From: Pseudofabraea citricarpa
Lineage: Eukaryota > Ascomycota > Leotiomycetes > Helotiales > Dermateaceae
DNA length: 64,000 nucleotides
Assembly (NCBI GenBank): GCA_029641185.1
Contig: JAPWGK010000008.1
Span: 496,001-560,000 of the forward strand
Direction: 5' to 3'
Both the position numbers and the translations under genes were made by a program. Below are positions 10,872 to 22,731 of the stretch, piece after piece. The notes under the pieces are model-generated. The model searched no databases. It had not been told where the DNA came from and was given only the letters and a program-made list of their open reading frames with translations. The first letter of the stretch is position 1; the number at the start of each line of letters is the position of its first letter.

Positions 10872-13515
10872 TCAGCGTATTGTGTCATCGATGCTCCCCG
10901 AGCCAGAACTCTTTCCAAATCTACCTCCGATTCCACCAAACCCACTCATGTCTCGGCGGAAGAACTTTCCGATGTTTTGTAAGTTTCCAGCAACTGTCGC
11001 CTTGGCATCCTCTGCACTCAGGGGACTTCCAACTCTGTCTCCGACACCGGCAGTTCCCATTCTCTCGACACCATCTCTCGCTGCACTGAAGAGCTTCTCT
11101 CCAAAGCTGGCAGGATCAAATTTGGTTTGCAGGTTTGGCATGCCAGATGTTGCACCAAGACCCGCCCCACCAATACCTGTGCTGCCTAGGCCACCAGTTT
11201 GCATCAAAGGTGTTAAGAGAGGGGAATTTTGAACCAAGTGATCATTTGCTTTGCCATCTCTGTGCATACCAAACATTTCCACCAGAGCTGGTTGCTCTTG
11301 CTTTCTTATTCCTTTCAACTCGAGGATCTTCCGGAAGTTTGTGTCTGAGCGGTCCCCAATGTGTATCAAATAAGCCTGGACTAAACCTTCTGGTGGCGAG
11401 GGTCGAACTTGGAGCGTCTTGAGAAGCGGGTCGAGCCGTGTCATGCTTTGGTTTACTCGCTTGACAAAGCCAGCAGGTGGCTCTTTTGATGATTGAGTAG
11501 GCGAATGAGAAAGAAGCGTGGTAAAACCCTTAGTTAGAACATACTTGTCAAGTAGCATCTGTAATAGTTAGAATAAGCAAGTTTTGTTGCGGTTTAAGTT
11601 CACATACCTGTTCCGCACCAACCTCAGAGACCGGTCTGCATTGAACGATATTCGCAATATATGCATTGGCGATATGTTCCACAAGGTTGTCGCAGAAAGC
11701 ACGGGCATATTGGTGTTTGCTAACAAGAGGTAAAATCTCTCCAGCCTGCTCGTTGAGATGTCGTAATAGCTCTGCCACATAGGAACTCTGGTCGCCGACA
11801 CTCTCCATTTTACTCCAATTGGTGTTTCTCATCTCCCTCCAAGTCGCTTCGCATGCAATTCCAACTCTATTCACAAGTGCCAGAACAGACGCACTAGCAA
11901 CACCCATGAAAGTATCGGATTGAGAGGACAAGTCAACCTTTGAGACAAGCTCGGGGTCGATCCGCTTTTTAATATTGTCCTCGAGTTGCTGTGTGTTGGC
12001 ATGCCAATAGTCCGCTGTATTGAGCACCAAAATGATATTTTGAAGACTTGCACCCCCTGGCGCCTGCAAAAAGTTCAGAAGGACTTGCTGAGCATATTCG
12101 TCGAGATATTTGGCTAGTGTTTTTGATAGGTCTAATAGTCGATCGCTTGTTGATAGTTTGGCGCATTGTGCAAGTGTTAGTTTGTAAAAATGGAAGAGTT
12201 CGATGGAAGACGGTATGACAGCTTGTGAAGAGAACTCCTCATCTGGCGGGATAAGAGGTCCATTGCGGTATTTGGGTATCATGGTCGCTAGCTGTTTGTC
12301 TTGTGATTCAACCCATAAACTAAGATATGGCTCAAACGCTTCGGATATTGATCGATCAAAGGTTTGTGGCTTCTCGTCGATCGAACTTAAGGTGTCGATG
12401 CTTGCTCGCGGCTCACTTGCAAACTTTCTCTCCAAACTATGCTCAAAGTCCATTGTCTCTTGCAAACAGCTCAGCAAAAGGTTGACATCAATTCGGCCAC
12501 CGTCTGGACGCCTCATGCTCCGCTCCAAGATGCCCTTGAAGTCGTCTCTAGTGCCCTCACAGAAAGCATTGGCAAGGACTTCGTTGACTCGCCATCCGTA
12601 GGGGAATATTCCAGCGTGTTCATCCTCATATGTTTTCAACATTCGCCGGAACCAACTGTACCTTCTGCCAATGTTGTCTAGACTTCCAGCCTCATCGTTG
12701 CCTCTGAAAACCTGTCTGTATTCTCTAAGCTGTGTATTGACGTACCATGTCACCAGTCTTGCTCGAGCTTGCTCTCCTAGGGCGTCCATTACCAGACATG
12801 CCTCTCCCAATACCGCTTTCTTGCTCCCGACTTCTCCCTTTGCAAAAGCAATCTCAAAGTCTTCACACACTTGTTCCAGTAATTCCCGCTGTAGCTCGGC
12901 AACATTACGGCTCAAGGTCGCAATCTGATCGATGCTCCTGTAGCTATTAAAATGCTTCATGAGCTGCAGCACTGCTTGCAGCAAGCTTGCGCATTCTCTA
13001 TATTGTCTACTCTTTGCTAACCCCCTCAACTGCTCATATGCCGTTGTAAGCATCTGTAGCCGTTTCAAAGCCGTCATACTTAAAGTAAGATTGCGCTTCG
13101 TGCCATCCAGTCTCTTGATGTCGGCAGTCATGGAGGTAATTGTCTGTTCTGTCTCTATCGCTCGTGTACGGACGGACTCGATCTTGCGGAAGAGCTGGGC
13201 GAGCTCCTCTTTCGCCGATTGCATGCGCTGCAAGCTGGAGTCGTCATTGTAGGCCTGGGCTGCCACGAGGGTGGATATGGAGTCTGAGAGGTCTTTCTGG
13301 TGAATCTCAAGTGCGCTGGCGGTTTGGTTTATGGAAGAGAGAGTCGAGGGATGCGAGAATATGGAATTGAGATGGTCAATTGGATTATAGTCGGCTGAGT
13401 TGAGGGTAAACTTTAGCTTTTATACTGTACATGTTCCCCAAGGGCGGGAAGGCATGAGAAGAGTGTGGGGCTTACCAGCATCCAGAGATGAGGGTGCTTC
13501 CGATGTGCTAGTCAT
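10872..13515 (-). CDS. VPS53: Vps53, GARP tethering-complex subunit
   Basis: Three exons: 13515-13476, 13394-11608 and 11558-10872 (837 aa). Introns are 13475-13395 (GTAAGC..CTCAG, phase 1) and 11607-11559 (GTATGT..TTACAG, phase 0). The N-terminus has NPIDHLN followed by a long coiled coil containing AKEELAQLFRKIESVRTRAI and DIKRLDGTKRNLTLSMTALK, diagnostic of Vps53. The middle matches the helical rod typical of the family. The C-terminal 80 residues are a Gly-rich tail ending in SIDDTIR. It is part of the GARP complex that tethers endosome-derived vesicles at the trans-Golgi. Length is usual for filamentous fungi. It is divergent from RAE1, with a 965-base intergenic region between them. Confidence 0.95.
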
Positions 13516-14480
13516 GCTGAGGTTGAGATGTCTGGGGGATCAGAGAGGCAATTCGGAACATCTGCTCTGTAGCTTTCCAGGTTATGTATGACCTGTCTGG
13601 AGAAAGATTGCGGCATGTGTTATCGCTGCCGTGGCTGGAGGCTGGAGGCGGACGTGAGCTTCCAGGTGGCCTGTCAGCCTTGTCTGGTCAAAACAAACGA
13701 AACTTTTGCGAGCCGACCAACAACATCCTTTCATGATATCTTGACAGCATCATTATTTTCATCATTGGAAGCCAGATTATATCAACAGCCATTCTTGCCA
13801 TGGGGCCAAGAGAATATTGCACGTGTTTGGAAGTTCTATGTCGTCCTGGTGGGGCTGATGTGCCTTTGCCATCAGAGAGTCAAGAGACATAGAATAACCA
13901 GTGCCCAGCCGTCTCTTGATGCAACCTTGACTAAAGTCAGTTTTGTAACATAATATCTCTTCATGCAAATCTGGTCGTTGTGCTTTTCACCCTGGCCAAA
14001 GTTTAGCCAAGGGAGTTGGAGTACCGTATAGCTAGCTCCCTATAGCCACTGCACAAGTTTGTAGAAGCAGAATGCCAGTTGAAGTGACTATAATCACATT
14101 TATTGTTATTGTGTTTGGGTCTATTACACTGCGCCAGTGTCAGTTATGCAGTCGCAGTGCGTTGCTGCATTTCTTTTGTTTTGATCTGTTGGATTTGCTT
14201 TGGCCCATGTACCTGGCTTTTAGGCACGCAATAGACGGTCGGTGGGTTGTGAAAGGACTGATCGGTCTTTCCTAAGCTATCCTTAGTCGCAAACAAAGAT
14301 ATGAGACAGAAAGAGAATGTTTCGAGAAGTGCGTTGGAATGTCTTGGAAGTTATTTCTACTGTAGACGGTGAATTTTGACCGCCTTAGACAACCAGCACC
14401 ACGAACAGTATCGCCAACCCAACATCGTCCATGTCGTCCACATCGCTCCGCAATTGACATCAACACCCAAGCTGCGCAAG
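13516..14480. other. divergent promoter region VPS53 / RAE1
   Basis: No supportable ORF. It holds the 5' leaders and promoters of two divergent housekeeping genes. Nothing else was recognised. Confidence 0.5.
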
Positions 14481-15694
14481 ATGGCACCTCCTCTATTCCC
14501 ACGCACTACCACTGCATCTACTGCAGCAGCTGCGCAGACTACGACTGGTGATCTATCTAAAGACGTTGCTCTGGCAGACCCTCCCACTGATAGTATCTCG
14601 GCGCTCGGCTGGTCTCCAGCAAACGACCACTTGGCGGTAGCCTCATGGGACAGCAAGGTGCGTATCTACGATGTCACACAAAAGTCTACAGGTGTGGGTG
14701 TTGCAGCCATCGACTTTCGCGGCCCTGTTCTAGATTGTCATTGGTCTAAGGTGAGTGTCAAAACAGCCCCCTCTTTCAATCTTGGTTGAGCAGTGCACTG
14801 ACATCATGTACAGGATGGCAAAGCCATTATCGGAGCGAGCGCAGACAAGACAGCTCGTATTCTCGATCTTAATCAAAGTGGCAGTCCAGCTCGACAGGTT
14901 GCCGTCCATGATGCCCCAATTAAATCTATTCGCTTTGTACAAACCACAGCCATGGCTGTTCCGATGATTGTGACTGGTTCATGGGACAAGACTGTCAAGT
15001 ATTGGGACCATAGAATCTCATCTGACTCGCCTGTCGTCAAACTCGACTGCCAGGACAAAGTTTACTCCATGGATACGTGCGATAATCTTCTCGTCGTTGC
15101 CACAGCCGAGCGTTATATCAACTACATCACCTTAGATGCCCCAGCTACTATCAAGAAGTCGATCCTCAGTCCGCTTGCCTACCAGACAAGAGTCGTTACT
15201 TGTTTGAGTACAAACACTATTGGCATTGGAAGTATTGAAGGCCGGCTTGCCATCCAACATTTGCAGGAGACTCCAAACGAGTATGCATGATTCTTCTCTG
15301 CCAATTTTATTGAAAATACTAATCTATATCTAGGGGCAACTTTTCGTTCAAGTGTCACCGAACTACGAAAAATTCAAACCCTCCTGTTAGCGATATTTAT
15401 TCTGTCAATGCTGTTTCCCTTCATCCTTCTGGAATCTTCAGTACTGCCGGTGCAGATGGCTGTTTCAACTTCTGGGACTATAGGATCAAGACTCGCCTCA
15501 AGGGTTTTACTCCCGGCAATGACAGTATTTCAGCAACGGCATTCAATAGGAATGGAAAACTCTTTGCATATGCCATCAGCTATGATTGGAACAAAGGTTT
15601 CGCTTATAACACGCCTCAGCATCCAATCAAAGTCATGCTGCATCCAGTGGCAGAGGATGAATGTAGACGCAAAGTAGTACAAGGTCACCGTTGA
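14481..15694 (+). CDS. RAE1: Rae1/Gle2 WD40 mRNA-export factor
   Basis: Three exons: 14481-14750, 14814-15280 and 15334-15694 (365 aa). Introns have GTGAGT and GTATGC donors and CAG and TAG acceptors. It contains WD40 blades such as ADPPTDSISALGWSP, WSKDGKAIIGASADKTARIL, VTGSWDKTVKYWD and NAVSLHPSGIFSTAGADGC, and the late segment AYAISYDWNKGF, typical of Rae1/Gle2. It acts at the nuclear pore with Nup98-type nucleoporins in mRNA export. Exon 3 was followed to the in-frame TGA at 15692. Length is normal for the family. Confidence 0.95.
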
Positions 15695-16161
15695 TGGATC
15701 AACAAATTGATACGGAGGGGTCTCTTTTAGTCATTGGGGTATGCAGTATCGGGTGGGCTCAGCAGAAGATGAATTGCGTGAGAATCGGCGTAAAATGGAA
15801 CAAATTTGTGAATTGCGTACCTGTTTTTATGCTCGTTCATGTGAACAGTGAAAAGCTGAATGATTAACTTTGATCGGCAGGTTATCAAATTGTTATGATA
15901 AACTGGTTTTTTTTATTTCTCTCCTGGAACTCGAAATTGACCCAAGCAATCAATGATTTTGACCTTTTTATGCTCCTAGCCACTAAAACAATGTTCGACA
16001 TGGTTGCTCGAACTTCCAGCCTTGCGCGTGAGGCTGACAGCACGCTTCGTGAGACGCGGCCGCACGTCCGTCTAGCTGATCGCGATTGATATGAAGCTGA
16101 TGATGATCAACTACAACCATTTTATGTGAGATACTATCCATGTTCTTCAGCAATCCCAACC
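15695..16161. other. intergenic region RAE1 to UVRAG-like gene
   Basis: 3' flank of RAE1 and leader of the next gene. No ORF or RNA gene recognised. The frame of the next gene is open upstream to 16126, but only from a GTG codon. Confidence 0.4.
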
Positions 16162-17859
16162 ATGGCTGCCGAAACCTCTCGGCCTCTTCTTCTCCCTCAA
16201 AATAGACGTGTACGACATCTCAAAGGCATATACCTTCGAAACCTAACTCTCTCACGACCACGCGGTCGCACAATTGATGACGGCGCTCTCAACAAGACAC
16301 CTCAAAAGCTTGAAGCGTTGCGCGAACAACCCCAGCTTCAACATGCACACTCCTCTGACGACTTGCGACCGAAGGTGCGACGGAGAAGCACAACTAATTG
16401 GGTGAATGCGAGTGCGGGAATCCGACAAAAAAAGCTCGAGGATGTTATGGATAGTCGTATGGCAGATACGTTCTTCTCACTACACTGTGAAGGCCAAGAA
16501 GATCCAGTCTACATAAGTGAAGTGGTGGAAAAGGCTATGAATCCGACGTTCCGGTTCTTCGATCTATCAACGTACGGTCCTGCGACCACTCGCCTCAATC
16601 GCATTACAATCAAGATATGGGCCAAGAGACAATCCGAATTTACTGCCCTTCTGGAAGAGACAATTGATTTACAGTCACTTCAATTTATTGGGAAGCTCGA
16701 AAACCATCAATTTCCTGCCAATTGTATCCTCTTTCATCTTGCCGACGGCATATATACACTCGACTTTGCTTCCCCTCCTCCTCAGCCAAAGCCTGCCCCC
16801 ACGCTTCCAACTTCTTCATATAGTGCTTTGATGAAATTGTCAAACCTCGATGAATCGATCCAAGATGCACTAGCTACACGCGAAGAGCTTGCCACTCAAA
16901 TTAACGCCATTTTGAACGATACCCCAGCGGACGAGTCCCCTCAGGCGGAGGAAGCTACAGCTCTTGCGGTAAAATATGTCAATACCGAACGAAAACTTCT
17001 GAAGCAGTCCATGAGACGACGTGCAGAGTTGAAAAACTCGATAGAGAGTCGAAGAAATGCGATCAAGCAAGGGATGGAGGTTCAAAACCAAGCAAAGGAA
17101 GACGTCGTCAATGCCCAGGGTAAACTCCAGGATTGTCGTGATACATTGCAAACTACATCCGAAGATATGCGTGGACAGAGGCGGCGAATCTGCGAGGATC
17201 TGCTCAATATTTTCCCAATCGAAAGCACCGACCATCCACTTTTATTTACCATCTGCGGTTTACCTTTACCAAATTCGGAATTTGATGATACGGATGAAAA
17301 TGTCGTTGCTGCTGCTCTCAGTTACGTGGCACGCCTGGTTGATTTACTCCAGTACTACCTCGGTGTCCCTCTCCCTTACCCCGTTACGGCAATCAGCTCA
17401 AAGTCGCTTGTACACGACCATATCTCAATATTAAGCGATAACCAACGGACCTTCCCACTATACATGAAAGGCACAGTTCGGTTTCGCTTTGACTACGGAG
17501 TGTTCCTACTAAATAAGAATATTCAATGTCTTGCATACAGCCAAGGCCTCAAAGTCATCGACATTAGACATACGCTTCCCAACTTGAAGTATCTACTTTA
17601 CGTCTGTGCATCAGGAACCAGTGAGCTACCAGCAAGGAAGGCCGGTGGAGTTAAAGGACTAGTGGCAGGACGAGAGACGCCAGATCAATCGAGGAGAGGC
17701 AGTATGGATAGCGGTAATGGGGAATTGGTAAGGAAGGCCCTGGAGAATGGGAGCAACGGTAGCAAACCAGCAAGCCAGCCAGCGGTAAGCTTGCCTTTTG
17801 CACCTGAACATCGGCACAGTCTACGGACTAGCGGTTTGAGGGAGAATGTCCAAAGATAG
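16162..17859 (+). CDS. UVRAG/Vps38-like PI3-kinase complex subunit
   Basis: Single exon, 565 aa from the ATG at 16162. The N-terminal basic region contains RRVRHLKGIYLRNL. A C2-like beta region follows (FFSLHCEGQEDPVYISEVVEKA, then MNPTFRFFDLST), then a long coiled coil (about residues 225-340), then a BARA-like C-terminal part with ICEDLLNIFPI, DLLQYYLGVPLPYPV and FRFDYGVFLLNKNI. This order is that of UVRAG/Vps38, the subunit that directs the Vps34 PI3-kinase complex II to endosomes and vacuolar sorting; Atg14 is related but lacks the C2-like part. The last 60 residues are Ser/Gly-rich and probably disordered. Confidence 0.85.
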   Translation: MAAETSRPLLLPQNRRVRHLKGIYLRNLTLSRPRGRTIDDGALNKTPQKLEALREQPQLQHAHSSDDLRPKVRRRSTTNWVNASAGIRQKKLEDVMDSRMADTFFSLHCEGQEDPVYISEVVEKAMNPTFRFFDLSTYGPATTRLNRITIKIWAKRQSEFTALLEETIDLQSLQFIGKLENHQFPANCILFHLADGIYTLDFASPPPQPKPAPTLPTSSYSALMKLSNLDESIQDALATREELATQINAILNDTPADESPQAEEATALAVKYVNTERKLLKQSMRRRAELKNSIESRRNAIKQGMEVQNQAKEDVVNAQGKLQDCRDTLQTTSEDMRGQRRRICEDLLNIFPIESTDHPLLFTICGLPLPNSEFDDTDENVVAAALSYVARLVDLLQYYLGVPLPYPVTAISSKSLVHDHISILSDNQRTFPLYMKGTVRFRFDYGVFLLNKNIQCLAYSQGLKVIDIRHTLPNLKYLLYVCASGTSELPARKAGGVKGLVAGRETPDQSRRGSMDSGNGELVRKALENGSNGSKPASQPAVSLPFAPEHRHSLRTSGLRENVQR

Positions 17860-18468
17860 TGGTGGATATGTAATCAATTGTATGAGCACTAGCGATGATT
17901 AATTCTACGAAATTTCAAACCAATGCCAGTGTAAGCACCTCTTTCCAATGTTGGCACAGTGTATTTCTCGGTAAGCAGTTTGCTACCCGGAAGCGTTCCC
18001 GCGCTTATCCGGAGGATTGACCACGGCTAGCAGATTCGAACACGATGATGTGTATTTCACTTGCCGTACTGTCAAACAGAAGAAGCCAGTCTGCCAATGA
18101 TAGCTGGCTCACAGGTTTCGTGGCAGGTGCCAAGATGTTGCGGAGGTGGAGGTGTCATCGGCTAGCAAGCTTCGTTCCTGGGCTGGTTCCGCAATCTCGG
18201 AATTAGAGCTCTTTTCTTACATCAGCTCCAACACCCTCAGCTGGAACTGCCGTGAGGAACAACTTCCTACTGGCTCTCCTCCACTGAATCCTGACCCGCA
18301 TGCCATACCTTTGTCTTACACGAGCTACGTTACTGAAAGCCTTCCTTGCTCTTACCCCACAGTCTCGGATCGACCCTATATACTCTACCGGCACCCCCGC
18401 TGCCCCAGCACCAAATTTCATTTACATTGTACTCCCAAAACCAAAAGACAAAAGAAAGAAAGGGCATC
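17860..18468. other. intergenic region upstream of aldehyde dehydrogenase
   Basis: No supportable gene. It contains the 3' flank of the UVRAG-like gene and the promoter and leader of the aldehyde dehydrogenase, with a purine-rich leader just before the ATG. Confidence 0.4.
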
Positions 18469-20165
18469 ATGGTTAACGCTACTATCACATTAAATGGCAT
18501 CGCAGGCCGGAAGATCACAGGTAAGAAACTAAGATGTAGAGTTTGGAAAGCCAAGATAATTAACGGACATCTAGTTCCGACTGGTCTTTTCATCAACAAT
18601 GAATTCGTGTCATCAAGCACCGCCAACACACTCGAAACGCTCAACCCCTCCACGGGAGAAGTGCTCGCCGTGGTATCAGCTGCAAGCAGTAAAGATATCG
18701 ATATCGCCGTTTCAGCAGCCAAATCAGCATTTGAAAACGGATGGCGGTCCACGCCGGAAGCTAAGCGACGGGCGTTACTCTACAAACTAGCCGACCTGAT
18801 TGAGCGAGATGCCGAGGAATTCGCTACCATCGAGGCTCTCGATGCTGGAGTGCTGTATGGAGAATGTTTGAATCTGAGTGTCCCGCAAGGAACAGAAACG
18901 CTACGGTATTTTGCTGGTTGGGCCGATAAAATCGATGGCAAATCTCTGAATATCCCCGGTGGAATGGCGTATACGAGACGAGAAGCAATTGGTGTTTGTG
19001 GTGCTATTGTGCCTTGGAACTCTCCACTGTGAGCCTTTCCCTCTGGACCTTATATGTATACTTTTTTGACAATCTATTGCTAGGATGATCACCTGCTGGA
19101 AACTCGCCCCCTGTTTAGCAGCTGGTAACGTGATAGTAATCAAAACCCCCGAACTGGCACCCCTCTACGGCAACAAACTAGCCTCCTTGATCAAAGAAGC
19201 TGGTTTTCCACCGGGTGTAGTCAACATCGTGACGGGGATTGGTAACGTAGCCGGACAAGCATTAGCCGAGCACGTCGACGTAAAGAAGCTTGCCTTTACT
19301 GGAAGTGGGCCTGTAGGGCGAGGCATTCTCAAAGCATCCGCGAACACGAACCTGAAGAAAGTAACTCTCGAACTGGGCGGCAAAGGCGCGAGTATTGTCT
19401 TCGACGACGCCGATCTGGAGAACGCGGTTCTCTGGTCTACGATCGGCATCACGGCACACAACGGACAGATCTGTGCCGCGGGATCCAGAATCTACGTGCA
19501 GGAAAGTATCTATGACCGGTTTGTGGCCAAATTTAAGGAGGCGTCATCGAATGCCGTTGCGGGCGATCCATTGTTGAGCACTACGACCAAAGGACCTGTA
19601 ATTAGTGCCACGCAGCACTCCAAGATCCTCGGCCACATTCAGAACGGACAGAAAGAGGGAGTCAGTTTGTTGCATGGCGGGAAGGCCATCGGATCGAAGG
19701 GGTTCTTTGTCGAGAATACGGCATTTACGAATGTCGGGGATGATAAATCGATTATGCGCGAGGAGATCTTTGGGCCCGTTGCTGTAAGTCTTTCCTTTGC
19801 TCCCTTTTCCTTTTCCTTTTCCTTTTTTTCCCCGGTCCATTTTCTGACAGAAACCCAACCAGTCTATCGCCCCATTCAAAACTGAGGGACAAGTCATCGC
19901 TCTCTCCAACTCGTCCGTCTATGGTCTCAGCAGCGCCATCTTTACCTCGGACGTCTCGCGTGCTATTCGAGTAAGTCATGCGTTGGAATCGGGTCAGGTG
20001 ACAATTAATTCTTGGGGTATGCTCAGCGCGAACACGCCGTTTGGAGGTGTCAAGCAGAGTGGATTTGGAAGAGATATGGGAGAGGATGCTCTAGAGGCCT
20101 GGACGAATCTGAAGGCTGTTAAGTTTGCGTTGTTGCCGGAGAAGGTTGAGAAGGCTAAGATTTGA
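18469..20165 (+). CDS. Aldehyde dehydrogenase (NAD(P)+)
   Basis: Four exons: 18469-18520, 18575-19028, 19084-19783 and 19863-20165 (502 aa). Introns have GTAAGA, GTGAGC and GTAAGT donors, and phases agree throughout. The first 52-nt exon joins to give ITVPTGLFINNEFV. Oxidises aldehydes to acids. Landmarks are the NAD-binding segment VPWNSPLMITCWKLAPCLAAG, the catalytic Glu in VTLELGGKGASIVF, the catalytic Cys in NGQICAAGSR, and the C-terminal NTPFGGVKQSGFGRDMG. Full length for the cytosolic class with no targeting peptide. Substrate is not determined by sequence; the family includes fungal acetaldehyde and indole-acetaldehyde dehydrogenases. Confidence 0.95.
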
Positions 20166-21130
20166 GACTTGGTATATATTACAGCTTTATAAATAAAATG
20201 CTTACCTTGGAATCTTAGCTCTATTAGGGAGAAAGCCTGTCCTGTATATTTGTGACCATTCGTCGGTTGAGTATAGATAGATCAGTGATAGATTTCTACT
20301 CGACAGATTGACGTCTGATACGACGTTTGAAAATGGCTAAACCGTGTTAAATGATGAGGCATTAGAGGTTCTAAAAGGGAGTGGGTTATTAGGTAGGTCG
20401 CAACAGAGGCATAGCTTATTTACATTCATAGGCACTAGTAAATAAAGAAAATCCTCAATTTTCCTATAATAGCAATAGAAAGAAAACTGGAGGAAGACAA
20501 GTTATAACCACATTGTGGCCATCAATCTTACCGAGTAGGTAGGTATATATTATCATCGATAGGGTGGATCGCTGGCAATAGGCGGTGTTCTTCGTCCGAC
20601 ACGGCTGCCGCTTCCATTAGTTCTGTTTCAGGCAATACGAATATCCATGCTACAGTATAATCACTGCGGTCAAGTTGTTTCTTTTAGGCCATTTTATCTC
20701 GAGATCAATGATAGAGGTCGAAGAAAGCTCCTCGGTCTCAAGTGGCAGACTTGCGGAATAAGATTGGGAAGTAAGCGACGTGATATTTTGCTGATGAATA
20801 TGCTACGAAAAATATGTGAAGCATGTGGTGATACAGCTCTCTAAACTGCTATGTTAAAATCCTTCATTGCTGGGGAGACTGGAGTTAAGAAAATGGGAAG
20901 AAAGAAGGCGGTATTCCAAACCGGTTTGAATTCCCAGCTTCTTCTAAACACGCAGAGTAAATTCCCTGATAGCAAAGTACAAGTGAGTGTCTTTCATGTT
21001 TATGACATAAATAGTGACAATCTTGAGTCTTTGTACGGTGCAGCATTCGTGTATGTTCAAGTCTCTATGATCCTATGTCAACAAGTCGTCTACTCTACAA
21101 ATTCATAGCTCTGGATTATTCTGACAACAT
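20166..21130. other. intergenic region, AT-rich
   Basis: Short ORFs of 65 and 85 codons on the plus strand (20647-21108) have no recognisable similarity and no good start context. No other signal seen. Confidence 0.4.
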
Positions 21131-21964
21131 CTAAAGTCTAATAATTTCAGTAACTCCATTATCTGTTTGCTCGAATCCCTCATACCAATCGCCGTTCAAG
21201 ACCGATGCATATAGCACTACCAAATTCCACGCCTTGAAATTTTGTAATAGAGCTTTCCTGTACTCGGGATCGTTTTCATCCCTCACACCTCCCTCATTCT
21301 CCTCCTCCTCATCATCTCCTGCATTCCACTCTCCCTCTTTCTCTACAAGATCGGTTTGCACCAACGTGATATAGTAACCTCCTGGTGCACTTCTGGTATT
21401 GTTCTTGTCGCAATCTACCACGCTGTTCACAGAAGTTTCGTCTGCATAAATAAAAAACTCATAATGCGGAGCTTGTTGGATTCGAAGGCAGATTTTTTCG
21501 GATTCTGTCAAGTAATCCGGCCACACACGGGTCTCCCTGCCCTCCTCTGTTTCTTTCTTCAGTTCACTCGTAACCCAAGTATCGAAAACGCTCCTAGCCT
21601 CCTTCCAGCTCTTGCCACCCAATGCTTCCTCGTCTTCAACAACCTTCCAGTCTATGCTTTGCCAAAGATCTTGATCTTTCTCATCCTCCAGATACTCTCT
21701 CGCATCCTCTTTGATCAATTCCATGAACTTATCCCATTTCTCCTGGGAAGTGTAGGTGCAGCGATAGATGGCAAATCCCCATTTTTCAAGGCCCATTTGC
21801 TCGTTGGACTCGCGGATGAAGTCTTTCGCCGTTTTATGATGATACATTGTTAATTTGGTAAATGCGTTAGATAGAGCAACCAAGGTATTATTGGAGGGTG
21901 TTTGTGTTATCGACCTCCCGAATAAAAAGCATGTAGCAATGCAGAAGAGAGAGCGGAACTTCAT
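21131..21964 (-). CDS. Predicted secreted hypothetical protein
   Basis: Single exon, 277 aa. The N-terminus (MKFRSLFCIATCFLFG) is a plausible signal peptide. A conserved-looking core follows, EKWGFAIYRCTYTSQEKWDKF, then an acidic stretch and APGGYYITLVQTDLV; proteins with this RWGFxIYRCTY-type segment are common uncharacterised fungal proteins. An acidic run (DDEEEENEGG) lies near residue 230. A later Met (MYHHKTAKD) could be used instead, which would remove the signal peptide. No catalytic motif recognised. It lies next to a small secreted Cys-rich gene. Confidence 0.65.
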   Translation of the reverse strand: MKFRSLFCIATCFLFGRSITQTPSNNTLVALSNAFTKLTMYHHKTAKDFIRESNEQMGLEKWGFAIYRCTYTSQEKWDKFMELIKEDAREYLEDEKDQDLWQSIDWKVVEDEEALGGKSWKEARSVFDTWVTSELKKETEEGRETRVWPDYLTESEKICLRIQQAPHYEFFIYADETSVNSVVDCDKNNTRSAPGGYYITLVQTDLVEKEGEWNAGDDEEEENEGGVRDENDPEYRKALLQNFKAWNLVVLYASVLNGDWYEGFEQTDNGVTEIIRL

Positions 21965-22213
21965 AAGATCTCTTAACGTTTAGTTTAAAGTTGAGAGAGA
22001 TAACAAGAAATTCATCTGTCAGGCGAGAGGAGGGAGGGCACGCGGGGTATTTATGCGCAATCTCCGCAAGATACATTTAGCGAGCTATCAAACCCTGGTA
22101 CAGGCTTTATCGCTCACAAGTCTAGCTCTTGCATCTATCATATCACTTCAAATCAACGTCACCATTCTCAATAGTGACGCCGTTAAATTCAGCATAACTG
22201 AGTATCGCTAGAA

Positions 22214-22731
22214 TCAACACTCCAAAACAAAACATCCACTATCATAAAACTTTCCCGACCCCGTTCCATTAGTCAATTTCAGAGCTCCAACCCCATTATC
22301 GTAGCATTCGCAGCTATACCCAATCGTCAAATTGTTGCCAGAAAATAAACCAAAGGAGCGGTAGTAGTTGCCCACGCGATTCTGGCAGTACACGGCACAC
22401 TCAGCAGCCGTGGGATGATTAGGCTGGTTTGGCCTGGCAAATGCATTAGCATCGTCTCATCTCACTTGCAATTCTCTGAGAAATTGTGTTTGACTTACCA
22501 CATATTGATAGGAACAATACCACGTGCAGAGATGACTCCACTAGATCCGCAGTTTATATCGTCGGTTGGTGTAACTTGGATTGCTTGACATTCAGCAACT
22601 GTACCAATTGAATTGGTCTCGGTGATATTGGCTCCTTCGATGGCTATCGGTTCGGAAGGGAAAGTTGCAGTAACTAGTATACTATTTCCTCCCAGAATGC
22701 CCACCGCCACCAAAGTTCTGAGAAGCGACAT
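22214..22731 (-). CDS. Small secreted Cys-rich protein
   Basis: Two exons, 22731-22499 and 22433-22214 (150 aa). The intron 22498-22434 has a GTAAGT donor and a GCCAG acceptor, phase 2, creating a Trp codon. An N-terminal hydrophobic segment (about residues 4-23) looks like a signal peptide. The rest has about nine Cys, with AECAVYCQNRVGNYYRSFGL followed by CECYDNG and a final FVLEC. This spacing recalls small WSC-like or effector-type secreted modules, but I cannot name a family. Exon 2 is too short to show up as a long ORF, so the gene is easily missed. Function unknown; apoplastic or cell-wall action is inference. Confidence 0.65.
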
